Origin: Marinobacter guineae
Lineage (GTDB): Bacteria; Pseudomonadota; Gammaproteobacteria; Pseudomonadales; Oleiphilaceae
Reading direction: 5' to 3'
Assembly: GCF_002744735.1 (NCBI RefSeq)
Contig: NZ_KZ319339.1
Coordinates: 124,001-188,000 of the forward strand
DNA: 64,000 nucleotides
Below, piece after piece: positions 1 to 9,490 of the stretch; the first letter of the stretch is position 1; the number at the start of each line of letters is the position of its first letter. The notes beneath the pieces are model-generated. The model did not search any database, was not told where the DNA came from, and saw nothing but the letters and a program-made list of their open reading frames with translations. A program made the translations under genes and the position numbers.

Positions 1-212
1 ATCCTCGCATAGACTGATGGAGGGTTTGCTTTCAACCCCGTAAAAATACCGTAAAAATTCATCGGACGCCGTCCTAAATTTTCCGGAGATATGGTTTGCT
101 TACGCCTTCGAATGCAAACCCGGCCGTAATCAGAGGAGCCCCAAAGAGAGATGGCCGCAACTGGAATGGTAACGGCGAAGATGATTCGTGAAAGTCCCGG
201 GCGATCCTGATT

Positions 213-1667
213 ATGGCGCTGTTTAATATATTGCCTGTTGTTCAAATCCTTGGATTCCTGCTGATTTTGCTCAGCTTTCTGATGACGCTGCCGGTAAACC
301 TGTTGATGTTCGGCAACACGCCGGATTGGCTGGCGTTCGTGAAATCGGCCTGTATCTGCTTTATTGTCGGCTTTATCTGCTTCCTGAGTGCTGGGCGTAA
401 ACGGCATGCGCTCAAGCAGCGCCAGATGTTCATCCTGACTGTCTCGGCGTGGGTCGTGATTCCCTTGTTTTCCAGCCTGCCACTGTTGTTGAGTGACCTG
501 AAACTCAGCGTTACCGATGCCTTTTTCGAGAGTATCTCCGGTGTCACAACCACCGGTTCCACCGTTTTGAGTGGCCTTGACCATCTGCCGGGCGACATTC
601 TGCTTTGGCGCTCCATCATGCAGTGGATGGGAGGCATCGGAATCATTGGCATGGCCGTGGCGATCCTGCCGTTTCTGAGAATTGGTGGTATGCGACTGTT
701 TGCCACCGAATCCTCCGAGTGGACCGAGAAAGCCGTGCCACGTACTAATCGGCTGGCCCGCGGACTGGTGTTCAGCTATCTGATATTAACCGGTAGCTGC
801 ATAGCCGTGTATTGGCTACTGGGCATGGACGTGTTCAACGCGCTCAATCATGCGCTGACTACGGTGTCGACCGGCGGCTATTCCACCTCCGACAACTCGA
901 TGGGGCAGTTCGATCAGCTTTCTATCCTTTTTGCGTCGAGCATCTTCATGATGCTCGGGGGCATTCCGTTTTTCCTGTTTGTCAGGCTCTTGAATGGCCA
1001 GGCTCAGCCACTTCTGAGAGACCAACAGATTCATTTTTTCATCAAATTCCTGTTGATTGTTGCGGGACTGATTGCCCTTTATCGGGTAGTGAATGACGGA
1101 ACGTTTCCTCTGGATGCCTTTGTCCACGCCTTATTTAATGTGACATCCGTGGTGACCACCACCGGATATGCTTCTCAGGATTACTCGCTATGGGGACCCT
1201 TCGTGGTTGTTGTGTTCTTCTTCCTGACATTTGTCGGTGGCTGTTCGGGATCGACCAGTGGTGGCATGAAGATCTTCCGTTTTCAGCTTTCCATGCTGTT
1301 GTTGCGAGAGCAGGTTCTCAGGCTGCTGCACCCAAACGCCGTTATCGCGAGACACTACAACGGGCGGATCATCAGTGATGAAATCGTTGCCTCCAGTGTC
1401 GCGTTTTCCTTCATTTTCCTGGCGACACTGGCCGTTGTCGCAGCGATTCTGGCGGCCCTGGGGCTGGATCTGACAACGAGCCTGACCGGTGCAGCAACCG
1501 CACTGGCGAACGTCGGACCGGGATTGGGTGACACCATCGGCCCGGCCGGAAATTTCCAGCCATTGCCTGATGCAGCGAAATGGGTGTTGATGATTACCAT
1601 GCTGCTGGGGCGGCTTGAGCTCCTGAGTGTGTTTGTGATGTTTTCACCTCAGTTCTGGCGCAGCTGA
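213..1667 (+). CDS. TrkH-family potassium uptake protein (copy 1)
   Basis: Membrane subunit of a Trk-type K+ uptake system; such subunits normally work with the cytoplasmic NAD-binding partner TrkA, which is not in the window. The 484-residue protein is almost all hydrophobic segments. It carries the four selectivity-filter loops expected of TrkH: SGVTTTGST near residue 110, TTVSTGGYST near 217, TSVVTTTGYAS near 313 and ANVGPGLGD near 432. The length is normal for TrkH. The ATG at 213 matches the N-terminal extent of its paralogue at 45.8 kb, although the ribosome binding site is weak. It stands alone, with about 270 bp of non-coding DNA before the next gene. A clearly homologous second copy is encoded at 45832-47283, so the cell has two TrkH proteins that may differ in affinity or regulation (inference). 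Confidence 0.93.
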   Translation: MALFNILPVVQILGFLLILLSFLMTLPVNLLMFGNTPDWLAFVKSACICFIVGFICFLSAGRKRHALKQRQMFILTVSAWVVIPLFSSLPLLLSDLKLSVTDAFFESISGVTTTGSTVLSGLDHLPGDILLWRSIMQWMGGIGIIGMAVAILPFLRIGGMRLFATESSEWTEKAVPRTNRLARGLVFSYLILTGSCIAVYWLLGMDVFNALNHALTTVSTGGYSTSDNSMGQFDQLSILFASSIFMMLGGIPFFLFVRLLNGQAQPLLRDQQIHFFIKFLLIVAGLIALYRVVNDGTFPLDAFVHALFNVTSVVTTTGYASQDYSLWGPFVVVVFFFLTFVGGCSGSTSGGMKIFRFQLSMLLLREQVLRLLHPNAVIARHYNGRIISDEIVASSVAFSFIFLATLAVVAAILAALGLDLTTSLTGAATALANVGPGLGDTIGPAGNFQPLPDAAKWVLMITMLLGRLELLSVFVMFSPQFWRS

Positions 1668-1864
1668 GTAGGGCGAACACCCACACAAAGTGCCAGACAA
1701 ACTGAAGGTAGAGTCCGTAACTCCGGATTTCTGCCGGTTCAAACCAAGGTTGGCAAAACTACTGGTTATTCGGACTTTCCCTAGCGAAACTTCAGGGCGT
1801 TGCTATAGTTCATCCAACTGGGCCTGCTTTCAATATCGACCATCAATTTCGTTTAGGCCGGGCG

Positions 1865-1951
1865 ATGACCACTGACGAATTGAGCGAAATCACTATCAAT
1901 ATTGATCTGGACATATTCCAAATCCTGGAGGCCGCCGATGCGCGGCTTTGA
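1865..1951 (+). other. Possible 28-codon leader ORF
   Basis: A short frame starts with [10 protein letters not shown] and ends 14 nt inside the start of the following dehydrogenase gene, in another frame. The overlap would allow translational coupling, but the ribosome binding site is poor and no family is recognised. It could equally be the stump of a lost gene or chance. The rest of the stretch from 1668 to 1937 shows no gene. Confidence 0.2.
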
Positions 1952-3278
1952 ACGGCGCGGCGGGTGGCCGATTTCCTTGGCATTGCTACCCCTGGTTGTC
2001 CTTTTGTCCGCCTGCGGAGGGCATGCACGGTTGCCAGCGCAAGCCGGGACCGGCGCTAATCCGGAATTGCCGCCTCCCAATCCCACTCTGATTCCCACCG
2101 TCGAGATCGCGCCGGCGGTCGGGTGGCCAGACGGTACCACTCCCACGCCAACCGCGAACAGGGAGGTGACGGCTTTTGCCAAGGGCCTCGACCACCCGCG
2201 TTGGCTGTACGTCCTGCCAAATGGCGACGTACTGGTCGCCGAGACCAACGCACCACCAGGGAAAAGCGGAATCGGCGGCATTAAGGGATGGGTGATGAAA
2301 CGAGTCATGGAACGCGCCGGGGCCGCGGTGCCGAGCGCCAACCGCATCACCCTGTTGCGTGATACCGATGGCGACGGCAAGGCCGAATTCCGCAGTGTGT
2401 TTCTCCAGGGTCTGCATTCGCCGTTCGGCATGGCGCTGGTCGGGGACACGTTGTACGTGGCCAACGCCAATGCATTATTGAAAGTGCCCTATCAGAGCGG
2501 TGAGACGACCATAACCGCCGCTCCTGTCAAGGTGATTGACCTGCCCGGCAAGGGCGAGGAGTTGAACCACCACTGGACCAAGAGTCTGCTCGCCAGTGCC
2601 GATGGTGCCCACCTGTATGTGGGCGTCGGAGCCAATAGCAACGTCGCCGAGAACGGCATGCATGTCGAGCACATGCGCGCCGCGATACTTGAGATTGATG
2701 CCGCTACCGGCGCTATGCGGGTATTCGCTTCAGGGCTCCGTAACCCGGTGGGTCTGGACTGGGAGCCGCACACGGGTGCGCTATGGGCTGTTGTCAACGA
2801 ACGAGACGAACTTGGCAGTGATCTGGTGCCCGATTACCTGACCTCGGTCCGCCGGGGCGCTTTCTACGGATGGCCCTACAGCTACTACGGCCAGCACGTC
2901 GATGAGCGCGTGAGCCCCCAACAACCAGAGCTGGTGGCTCGCGCAGTCTCGCCTGATTTTGCCCTCGGCGCGCACGTGGCGCCGTTGGGCCTGGCTTTCA
3001 ACAACAGCAGCGTGGCCGGCTTGGGTGAGGGCGCGTTCGTCGGTCTGCATGGTTCCTGGAACCGAAGGCCATTGAACGGCTATGAAGTCGTCTTTGTGCC
3101 GTTCACCGATGGTCGCCCGACCGGCCCAATGCGGGTCGTGCTGTCGGGCTTCGTGGACGCGGACGGCAACGCCCGCGGGCGGCCTGTGGGGGTGTCGTTG
3201 GATGGGCGCGGAGGTCTGCTGGTGGCCGATGACGTTGGCAACTCGGTATGGCGCGTAACAGCCTCTAGACACAGGTAA
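1938..3278 (+). CDS. PQQ-dependent sugar (sorbosone-type) dehydrogenase lipoprotein
   Basis: Resembles the soluble-glucose/L-sorbosone dehydrogenase beta-propeller family, which oxidises sugars or aldehydes with PQQ in the periplasm. The ATG at 1938 is chosen because a GGAG lies 7 nt upstream and because it places a lipoprotein signal at the N terminus: a positive stretch, a hydrophobic core and the lipobox LSAC near residue 34. The mature domain has repeated propeller-type turns such as [29 protein letters not shown] and [10 protein letters not shown], the last typical of this family near the C terminus. The length (446 residues) fits. The true substrate cannot be read from sequence. No PQQ biosynthesis gene lies in the window. 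No obvious operon partner. Confidence 0.82.
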   Translation: MRGFERRGGWPISLALLPLVVLLSACGGHARLPAQAGTGANPELPPPNPTLIPTVEIAPAVGWPDGTTPTPTANREVTAFAKGLDHPRWLYVLPNGDVLVAETNAPPGKSGIGGIKGWVMKRVMERAGAAVPSANRITLLRDTDGDGKAEFRSVFLQGLHSPFGMALVGDTLYVANANALLKVPYQSGETTITAAPVKVIDLPGKGEELNHHWTKSLLASADGAHLYVGVGANSNVAENGMHVEHMRAAILEIDAATGAMRVFASGLRNPVGLDWEPHTGALWAVVNERDELGSDLVPDYLTSVRRGAFYGWPYSYYGQHVDERVSPQQPELVARAVSPDFALGAHVAPLGLAFNNSSVAGLGEGAFVGLHGSWNRRPLNGYEVVFVPFTDGRPTGPMRVVLSGFVDADGNARGRPVGVSLDGRGGLLVADDVGNSVWRVTASRHR

Positions 3279-3489
3279 CGGGTTTAACGGCGGAAAAGCG
3301 CAGTTTCGGCAAGCGGACACCGATCCCGATGATTACCAGAAAGGGTTCAAGTAAGAGCCGGGGAGGGTTGATGCGTGGGGCAGGGTGTGAGCCCGTGCCC
3401 CAAGTTCGATTCGAGACCAGATCAAGAAATTCCATTCTTATCGTTGGTTGATGAGCTCTCTCAGATCGTCAAGCCAAGCTGGAAAAGTT

Positions 3490-4020
3490 CTAGCGCTGCA
3501 GCTCCTGGTACTGCCACATGTGCTGCATTAACTGCTGCATCATCTCCTGATTCTGTTCCATTTGACGCATGCGTGCGTCTTCCTCACCCGCGCCCGTGGG
3601 CGAGGTCTGATTCATCAGCTGCATGCTTTCTTGGATCTGCTCCCGATACTGGGCTCGTAGTTCCCGGCGGTTATCAGGGTCCTGGGATTGTTGGATTCGG
3701 TCATGCAGTTGGTCCATGGTCTGCAGATGAGTATGCATCTGGTCCTGTAACTGGTCCCGATCCATCATGCGGTCCTGATCCTGATCCTGATCCTGGTCCT
3801 TGTCCTGGTCCATCATGCGGTCCCGATCCGCCATACTGCTTCCACTCCCCGACTGGGCGCCGGAGTGACCATTGCCTCCTCCGCCAGCTTGCCCACCCTC
3901 AGACCGGGCCAGTTGAACAGACGTCGCGGACTGCTCCTCTGCAGTAGCGGCCAGCGGCACAGCCAGGCTCGCTAATAGAGTTACGGTGGCCAAAGCACCA
4001 CCCAATTGGGTGCCGACCAT
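3490..4020 (-). CDS. Secreted D/Q/M-rich low-complexity protein
   Basis: Unrecognised 176-residue protein. It begins with a signal peptide (hydrophobic core, cut near ATA-EEQ at about residue 28) followed by a Gly/Ser linker. The centre is a run of DQ and DR pairs with MMD repeats (residues about 64-95), encoded by imperfect hexanucleotide repeats around 3770-3830. The C terminus is Q/M-rich and probably helical (MRQMEQNQEMMQQLMQHM). The acidic, Met-rich make-up could bind cations, but that is speculation. It begins 13 nt after the stop of the P-type ATPase on the same strand, so the two are probably co-transcribed and may share a role in metal handling. No good ribosome binding site is visible, which suggests coupling to the ATPase. 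Confidence 0.65.
   Translation of the reverse strand: MVGTQLGGALATVTLLASLAVPLAATAEEQSATSVQLARSEGGQAGGGGNGHSGAQSGSGSSMADRDRMMDQDKDQDQDQDQDRMMDRDQLQDQMHTHLQTMDQLHDRIQQSQDPDNRRELRAQYREQIQESMQLMNQTSPTGAGEEDARMRQMEQNQEMMQQLMQHMWQYQELQR
3770..3830. repeat. Imperfect 6-bp tandem repeat inside the D/Q-rich gene
   Basis: On the plus strand the unit is close to TCCTGA/TCCTGG, repeated about seven times and bordered on both sides by a CATCATGCGGTCC copy. It encodes the Asp-Gln run and is the kind of tract that can change length by slippage in whole codons. Confidence 0.6.
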
Positions 4021-4033
4021 GGTTTTTGAAAAG

Positions 4034-6748
4034 CTATAGTGTTGGGCGCCTCTGTATCTCCCGCACTATTTGTCCCGCCAGCAGGGGAATGACGCTCATT
4101 GCCAGAAGTAGAAGCCAGGGCTGCCAGCCCAGGGGCTGGGTCCGGAGCAGGCCAGAGAGCAACGGCAGGTATGCCGCGGCCGCCAGCAACACGATGCAAA
4201 GCGCCAATGCTGCCCATACCCAGGGATTGCGCGTTATTTCGTTAAGCAGAATGGGGGACTTCGGGTTCCGAAGAACGAATGTAAACCAGAGCTTGCCGAA
4301 AGCGAGAGTGAGAAAAGAAACCGTTACCGCTTCCAGCTCCGTCAATCCCAGCCAGTGATCTGCCAGCAGGAGAGCGCCCAGCACACAGACTGCCAGGAGG
4401 GCAGCAAATCCTGTGATCTCCGTCCAGTGGGCCCGGGTCAGCACGGATTCCCGGGGACTGCGGGGTGGATCTTCCATCTCATTTCCGCTGGCCGGGCCCA
4501 GCCCCAGAGCGAGAGCGGGAAAGACATCGGTGAGCACATTGAGATAGAGAATCTGCAGAGGAAGCAGCGGCAGTGGCCATCCCGCGCCAATGGCTACTGC
4601 CACCGCCAGCACCTCGGCCACATTCGTGGTGAGCATGAACACGACGGACTTGCGGATGTTGCCGAAAATGACCCTTCCCTGCCGCACCGCGGCCACGATA
4701 GTTTCAAAGGCATCATCCTTCAGCACCATGTCGGCAACCTGCTTGGCCGCCTCCGTGCCCCGTTTGCCCATCGCAATGCCGATGTCGGCCTTTTTCAGTG
4801 CTGGTGCGTCGTTGATGCCGTCACCGGTCATGGCCACGATCTCGCCCCGATTCTGATAAATGCTCACCAGATCGAGCTTCTGCTCAGGGCTCACCCTCGC
4901 AAAGATGTTGGCACGGTAGATCTTCTCCTGCTGATCCTCGTCAATATCCTCGGGGGAACCGATATCGCGTCCCAGCATGCCGACTGTCTCCGGGTCATCC
5001 TTGCCCCCGACGATCCCCACGGCCCGGGCGATCGCCGTGGCGGTCTCTATCTGATCGCCGGTCACCATCCCCACCCGGATACCCGCCGCTTGACAGGTGT
5101 CTATCGCCTTTTTGACGTTTTTGCGGGGTGGATCAAGCAACCCGGCAAGGCCAAGGAAGCACAGATCTTCATAGGGATCGGAATCCTTGGTTTCCGCCCA
5201 TTTCTCGGCCATTGCCAGAAGTCGCAAACCCTCGCCTGCCAGTTGGCTGGTGCGTTCGACCCATTGGCGGCGTGTCTCGTCATCTAATGGCTCGGTGCCG
5301 TCATCCGTCAGGATGTCGCTGCAGACATCCAGCACCGCCTCGGGGGCGCCTTTTACCGCCACGTAATACTGGCCCTCATCGCGGTGAAAGGTGGCCATCT
5401 TCTTGAGCCGGGGCTCGAATTGTTCCACCCGGACCTCGGGCCGCTCTTGCAGCAATGATTCCCGTTCCAGTCCCAGGGCTTTGCCTCCCGCCAGAAGCGC
5501 GACTTCAGTGGGATCCCCGCGGGGGTTGTCCTCTCCCTGTTGCTGATCGAGGGAAGCGCCATTACAGAGCAGGCCCACCTCCAGGACGCGGCGAACCCCC
5601 TCCTTGTTCGCCAATGCCTCGCCGGCCCCGGTTTCCCCAAGCACAAGCTCGCCGGTGGGGGTGACGATTTTCTGCAGCCGCATCCGGTTTTCCGTAAGGG
5701 TGCCGGTCTTGTCCGAAAAAATCACCCCGGTTGCCCCCAGGGTTTCCACCGCAGTTAGCTGGTTTACCAGAGCATTGCGGGCGGCCATCAGGTACATGCC
5801 GCGGGCGAGGGCAATGGTGGCTACGATAGGCAGGCCTTCAGGAATGGCCGCCACACCGAGGGCCAGTGCCATTTCGATCACCAGCGCGGCTTCTTGATCC
5901 CGCACCAGAAAACCCACTGCGGCGACCGCGATGGCAATAAAAATAGTCAATACGGCGAGGCGACGCCCCAGTTGATCCAGTCGCTGCTGCAATGGTGTGA
6001 CGGTACCCTCGGCCGATTCCGCAAGCGCCGACACCCGGCCCAGTTCCGTCTCCGAGCCAGTGGCTGCCGCAGCGCCCACTGCCGTGCCGTCGGCGATGCT
6101 GGTGCCCTTGTAGAGCATGTTATTGCGATCGGCGAGGTCCGTATCCGCTGCCAGGGCATCGGTTAATTTACTTACCGGAACGGACTCACCAGTAAGGGGT
6201 GCTTCGTTGACCCTCAGGTGTTCCGCCTCTAGCAGCCGCAAATCGGCGGGGACCAGGTCGCCGGCCTCCAACAGTACGATATCGCCGGGCACGATTTTCG
6301 ATGCGGCAATCTCCCGTTCACTGCCATCCCGCCGGATTCGGGTCATATGTTCTCCCAACCGGCGCAGGGCGGCCATGGATCGTACGGCCTTCCATTCGCT
6401 GAAAAAGCCGATAGCGGTATTGACCAGCAGCACCGCCAGGACCGCGAAACCCTCCGGCAGGCGACCGGTGGCAAACGCCAGAACGGCGGCGCCGCCCAGC
6501 AGGTAGATGACGATACTGTGAAACTGCCCCAGAAGAATACGCCACCAGGGCCGGCTTTCCGACACCCGCAGCTGGTTCGGCCCGTAGCGCTTCAACCGCG
6601 CCTGCGCCTCGTCGTCCGTCAATCCATTTTCCTTACGGACGTCGAGTTCCGCCAGAGTGTCCTCGATCTCGGCAGCATGCCAGTTGTGTTTGTCGGGGGC
6701 GTTCCTTTCACCTTCGCTTTTCGAATCCATTGGATCGACCTCACTCAT
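4034..6748 (-). CDS. P-type cation-transporting ATPase (type II, Ca2+/cation)
   Basis: Integral-membrane pump that couples ATP hydrolysis to cation export. The 904-residue protein has the full P-type layout: an N-terminal cation-ATPase domain (about 20-90), an actuator domain with LTGESVP near 188, the PEGLP ion-binding helix near 305, the phosphorylation motif DKTGTLT near 345, a nucleotide-binding KGAPE near 468, the hinge TGDGINDAPALKKAD near 645 and a long C-terminal membrane domain. PEGLP and the overall layout point to the SERCA/PMR1-like type II group rather than heavy-metal type I pumps; no CPC motif is present. The start at 6748 gives a normal N terminus. The D/Q/M-rich secreted protein follows directly. 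The exact ion cannot be fixed from sequence. Confidence 0.9.
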   Translation of the reverse strand: MSEVDPMDSKSEGERNAPDKHNWHAAEIEDTLAELDVRKENGLTDDEAQARLKRYGPNQLRVSESRPWWRILLGQFHSIVIYLLGGAAVLAFATGRLPEGFAVLAVLLVNTAIGFFSEWKAVRSMAALRRLGEHMTRIRRDGSEREIAASKIVPGDIVLLEAGDLVPADLRLLEAEHLRVNEAPLTGESVPVSKLTDALAADTDLADRNNMLYKGTSIADGTAVGAAAATGSETELGRVSALAESAEGTVTPLQQRLDQLGRRLAVLTIFIAIAVAAVGFLVRDQEAALVIEMALALGVAAIPEGLPIVATIALARGMYLMAARNALVNQLTAVETLGATGVIFSDKTGTLTENRMRLQKIVTPTGELVLGETGAGEALANKEGVRRVLEVGLLCNGASLDQQQGEDNPRGDPTEVALLAGGKALGLERESLLQERPEVRVEQFEPRLKKMATFHRDEGQYYVAVKGAPEAVLDVCSDILTDDGTEPLDDETRRQWVERTSQLAGEGLRLLAMAEKWAETKDSDPYEDLCFLGLAGLLDPPRKNVKKAIDTCQAAGIRVGMVTGDQIETATAIARAVGIVGGKDDPETVGMLGRDIGSPEDIDEDQQEKIYRANIFARVSPEQKLDLVSIYQNRGEIVAMTGDGINDAPALKKADIGIAMGKRGTEAAKQVADMVLKDDAFETIVAAVRQGRVIFGNIRKSVVFMLTTNVAEVLAVAVAIGAGWPLPLLPLQILYLNVLTDVFPALALGLGPASGNEMEDPPRSPRESVLTRAHWTEITGFAALLAVCVLGALLLADHWLGLTELEAVTVSFLTLAFGKLWFTFVLRNPKSPILLNEITRNPWVWAALALCIVLLAAAAYLPLLSGLLRTQPLGWQPWLLLLAMSVIPLLAGQIVREIQRRPTL

Positions 6749-6856
6749 TCAACTGTGGCATTTCTGCTGCTGCGGCTGAGGAAAACCTTAAAATTCTGTC
6801 CGGGCTTAGTTGACGACTACATTCGTTCCAATCCGACCACTTCAACATGGTCCCTA

Positions 6857-7241
6857 TCAGATAAAGTTGCGTGGAAAAGCCAAATCCCAGTTGGGGCTGG
6901 TGACCTCAAGGTCGATCTCCTCGATGCGATAGCATCCGTTGTCTTTGATGACCTCTAGGATGGAGAGATCTTCTGCCAGATCCCTATGAACCAGCCAGTT
7001 GTGATGGGCAGGCTCAATGAGGGTAATTGCAATCATGACGTCCGGGAACTGCCGCTGCGGCGACGCAAAACCATTCTCAAGTCGGCCTTTGAGTTTGCCG
7101 ATCCCATCCGCTATCAGGCTTCGCAGCCAAGCGCCAGTTTTGTTCCGCAGCCGTTCCATCCGGGTGATCCGCCCCTGGTGCCATCAGCCGATCCAGAAAG
7201 CCCTTGAGCAGGGCAGGAGCGTTCGTCCTGAACGCTTTCCT
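6857..7241 (-). pseudogene. Remnant of a second NAD(P)H-dehydrogenase/UbiA fusion gene
   Basis: Three blocks match the intact fusion gene at 16782-18341 in the same order and orientation. 7115-7171 matches 17670-17727. 7174-7221 matches 18004-18051 with 2 differences in 48 bases. 7221-7241 matches 18345-18365 exactly and includes upstream sequence. Some 280-290 bp is missing at each junction, so this is a relic with two internal deletions. A 100-codon frame (6857-7159) starts with MERLRNKTGAWLRSL, copying the linker MEQLQHKTGAWLRSL of the intact gene, then runs into unrelated sequence. Whether that hybrid frame is expressed is unknown. The surrounding stretch 6749-7352 holds no other gene that I can support. 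Confidence 0.75.
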
Positions 7242-7352
7242 ACGGTTTTACATGATGTCGGCCCCGATCATTCATCTGAGGCTGAGATTACTTGTTCTGA
7301 TATATCAATTAGCCAGCTACAACTTCCCAATAAACGGGGTTGAACTGAGGAG

Positions 7353-9308
7353 TCAGCTCGGGCGCAAGCGATAGCCCACACCGGATACCGTCTCGATTCG
7401 GTCCGCCCGCGCCCCTAGCTTGCGACGCAGGGTGCGCACCACCGCATCTACCACATTACTGCCGCCTTCATAGCGGGTGCCCCAAACATCCCGCAATAGC
7501 TCTGTGCGGGATACCGCTTTACCCTGACTGGCCTGAAGATGCTGCATCACGCCGAACTCCAGAGGGGTTAGTGCCACCCGGGCGTTATCCAACAGCAGCT
7601 CACGCGCCTCGGGATCCAGCAGATCCAGTTCCGTATGGACGCCCAGTTCATTGGCGGCAAGCTTTGCCAACCAGCCGTCCACGGAAGCCGGACCGAAGTC
7701 GAGAACGGCACTGGGGTAGAGATTGCCGTCGAGGCTAACCTCCCTCCCGGCCAGCACCTCAATGCCCAGGCGTTGGGCTACCGGTGCATAAGCAGCCAGG
7801 TTACGGGCGGTGAGATACACCCGGCGCAGCGCCGGTCGCAGCTCCATATAGGTGCGCTTGAGATCCAGCCACACTGCCGCCTGGGCCTCGCTGGGTGAAT
7901 CCCCCTCGTCCAGGCTCAGCCAGCGACGACAAAACAGGGCAAGCTCACCCCCGGCCATGGGCTTGTCGCGCAGGTGACGGCACCACTCACGGGTCACTGG
8001 GTCGTCCAGCAACCAGCGAGGTTCAACCTGATCCGAGCGCAACTTGCAACACAGCCCCAAGGCCTCGCCGTCCGCTCCCCGCACCACGGAAAAGGCCGGG
8101 GGCATTCGACGCCACCACTGCACCATCGCCGCAGCGGCCTCTTCACCCTCATGGGCCCGGATGATTGCGGTCAGTGCTTGGGCATCCCCGGGTTGGGCGA
8201 CCTCCACCGAAAACTGTGGAGTTCCGCTTGGAAAGAAGGCTTCCCGGACTACCGGGTTCTCAATGAGATACAGCATATCGGCGGTGTAACGCCAGAGGTC
8301 ACCGCTGGAGGCAGACTCCGCTTCCGCACGCAACTGGTGCCAGGCAGCTCTCCGGTAGGTAAGGTGGCGACTGGGATCACTGGCATGGAGTGAACTGGCA
8401 ATGGCTTCGCGAACGGCATCATGAATGATCAGACCATCGCTGGTGGTGTCCACGAACGGCAGCTTGCGCAAACGCTCGTACCCATCATGGGGCACCAGCT
8501 CCGGAAACAGAGCCCCTAACAACGATACGGTGGTCCGGCGGGTAATGGCTGCACCTTCGAGGATCTGACGGGTAGTCGTATCTTCCACGTCCTTTAGGAA
8601 GATGTGGGTCAGCTCCTCCAGGGCATGTTGCAACGGTGCCTGTGGCAGCCAATGGGTGAACGGCTCCTCCCTTGCTGCGGCGGCGGCCAGCTTCAGTGCC
8701 AGGGGATGACCGTGGGTGGCATGAACAATCACGGAAGTAGCCTCAGGCTGGACACCCAGAGAGGTCAGAAGCTTGGCCGCTTCACAGCCGCTGAGGGGCT
8801 TTACCGGGACCGATTTCAGTAACCAGCCCCAGCCCGGAGTCGCATGCCAGGCCGCCAACGGCCGTTGGCGGGCGAAGAACAGCACCCGTACATTTTCAGG
8901 CAAATCCGGCACAAAAACCTGTCGCAGCCAGGTGTCGAGAAGCCGGAAAACCTCGTAGGTATCGAACGCCAGCACCATAGTGCCCCCGATGCTTTCCAGA
9001 CGCTCGAACAGCGTCTCGACATCCGGATACACGCCGCCCATGGCTTCCCCCAAGGCCTGCAGCAGCCCCGGTTCTGTCGGTTCCACATTGCGGCAGTCCA
9101 GGTTGATCACGGTTGCGCCCCGGTTTCTGGCCGCGCGGGTAAAATGGTCTAGCAGCGCTGTCTTGCCAATGCCGGCGATGCCATGCACATGCAATACCCG
9201 AGGGCCTTCCGGGTCCAGCACTGAGAGCAGGGCCGCTATCTCGTCCTCGCGACCAACGAAGTTTCTGTGCGCCTGAACTGCCAACAGATCTGACATTCGC
9301 TGCGACAT
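7353..9308 (-). CDS. ATPase - GNAT-like - winged-helix transcriptional regulator
   Basis: Large (651-residue) signal-integrating regulator. Residues about 18-330 form a STAND/AAA-type ATPase, with a P-loop in VHGIAGIGKTALL near 42-54 and a Walker B-like MVLAFDTYE near 113. Residues about 375-520 contain a stretch resembling a GNAT acetyltransferase (VAQPGDAQALTAIIRAH, later VRGADGEALGL). The C terminus (about 570-650) is an OmpR-type winged helix, with TPLEFGVMQHL, SRTELLRDVWG, NVVDAVVRTLRRKLG and a final GVGYRLRP. The ATG at 9308 has AGAGGGA 8 nt upstream. It is divergent from the DUF1326/DUF2182 genes across 182 bp that contain paired direct repeats suited to this DNA-binding domain, so it probably controls them (inference). 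The ligand is unknown. Confidence 0.82.
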   Translation of the reverse strand: MSQRMSDLLAVQAHRNFVGREDEIAALLSVLDPEGPRVLHVHGIAGIGKTALLDHFTRAARNRGATVINLDCRNVEPTEPGLLQALGEAMGGVYPDVETLFERLESIGGTMVLAFDTYEVFRLLDTWLRQVFVPDLPENVRVLFFARQRPLAAWHATPGWGWLLKSVPVKPLSGCEAAKLLTSLGVQPEATSVIVHATHGHPLALKLAAAAAREEPFTHWLPQAPLQHALEELTHIFLKDVEDTTTRQILEGAAITRRTTVSLLGALFPELVPHDGYERLRKLPFVDTTSDGLIIHDAVREAIASSLHASDPSRHLTYRRAAWHQLRAEAESASSGDLWRYTADMLYLIENPVVREAFFPSGTPQFSVEVAQPGDAQALTAIIRAHEGEEAAAAMVQWWRRMPPAFSVVRGADGEALGLCCKLRSDQVEPRWLLDDPVTREWCRHLRDKPMAGGELALFCRRWLSLDEGDSPSEAQAAVWLDLKRTYMELRPALRRVYLTARNLAAYAPVAQRLGIEVLAGREVSLDGNLYPSAVLDFGPASVDGWLAKLAANELGVHTELDLLDPEARELLLDNARVALTPLEFGVMQHLQASQGKAVSRTELLRDVWGTRYEGGSNVVDAVVRTLRRKLGARADRIETVSGVGYRLRPS

Positions 9309-9382
9309 AATGGGTCCCTCTGCTTGACCATTATAGGTCTCAGGCTTCCTACCCGCAGCATTTGTTCATTTTATAGCCGCCA

Positions 9383-9398
9383 GAGAATTGAAATTCTC
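9383..9398. promoter_or_regulatory. 16-bp palindrome in divergent promoter region
   Basis: Perfect inverted repeat with arms GAGAATT and AATTCTC around a 2-bp centre. It lies between the regulator gene (start 9308) and the DUF1326 gene (start 9491) and could be an operator or part of a promoter. Confidence 0.4.
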
Positions 9399-9405
9399 AC
9401 AATAT

Positions 9406-9436
9406 CCTCATGATTCCATCACCCTCCCTCATGATT
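9406..9436. promoter_or_regulatory. Direct repeats, likely operator of the winged-helix regulator
   Basis: CCTCATGATT occurs twice exactly, at 9406-9415 and 9427-9436, 21 bp apart from start to start (two helical turns). OmpR/PhoB-type winged helices are known to bind such head-to-tail repeats as dimers. The divergent neighbour encodes exactly this type of domain. Confidence 0.5.
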
Positions 9437-9490
9437 TCAGCGCTATAACAGGTATAGCAGTAAAAATTTCAGATATAGGGGATCAACGTT

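Noticed and set aside
1..212. Possible gene end upstream of the first TrkH gene
   Set aside because: No frame with protein character could be supported. It is treated as non-coding upstream sequence.
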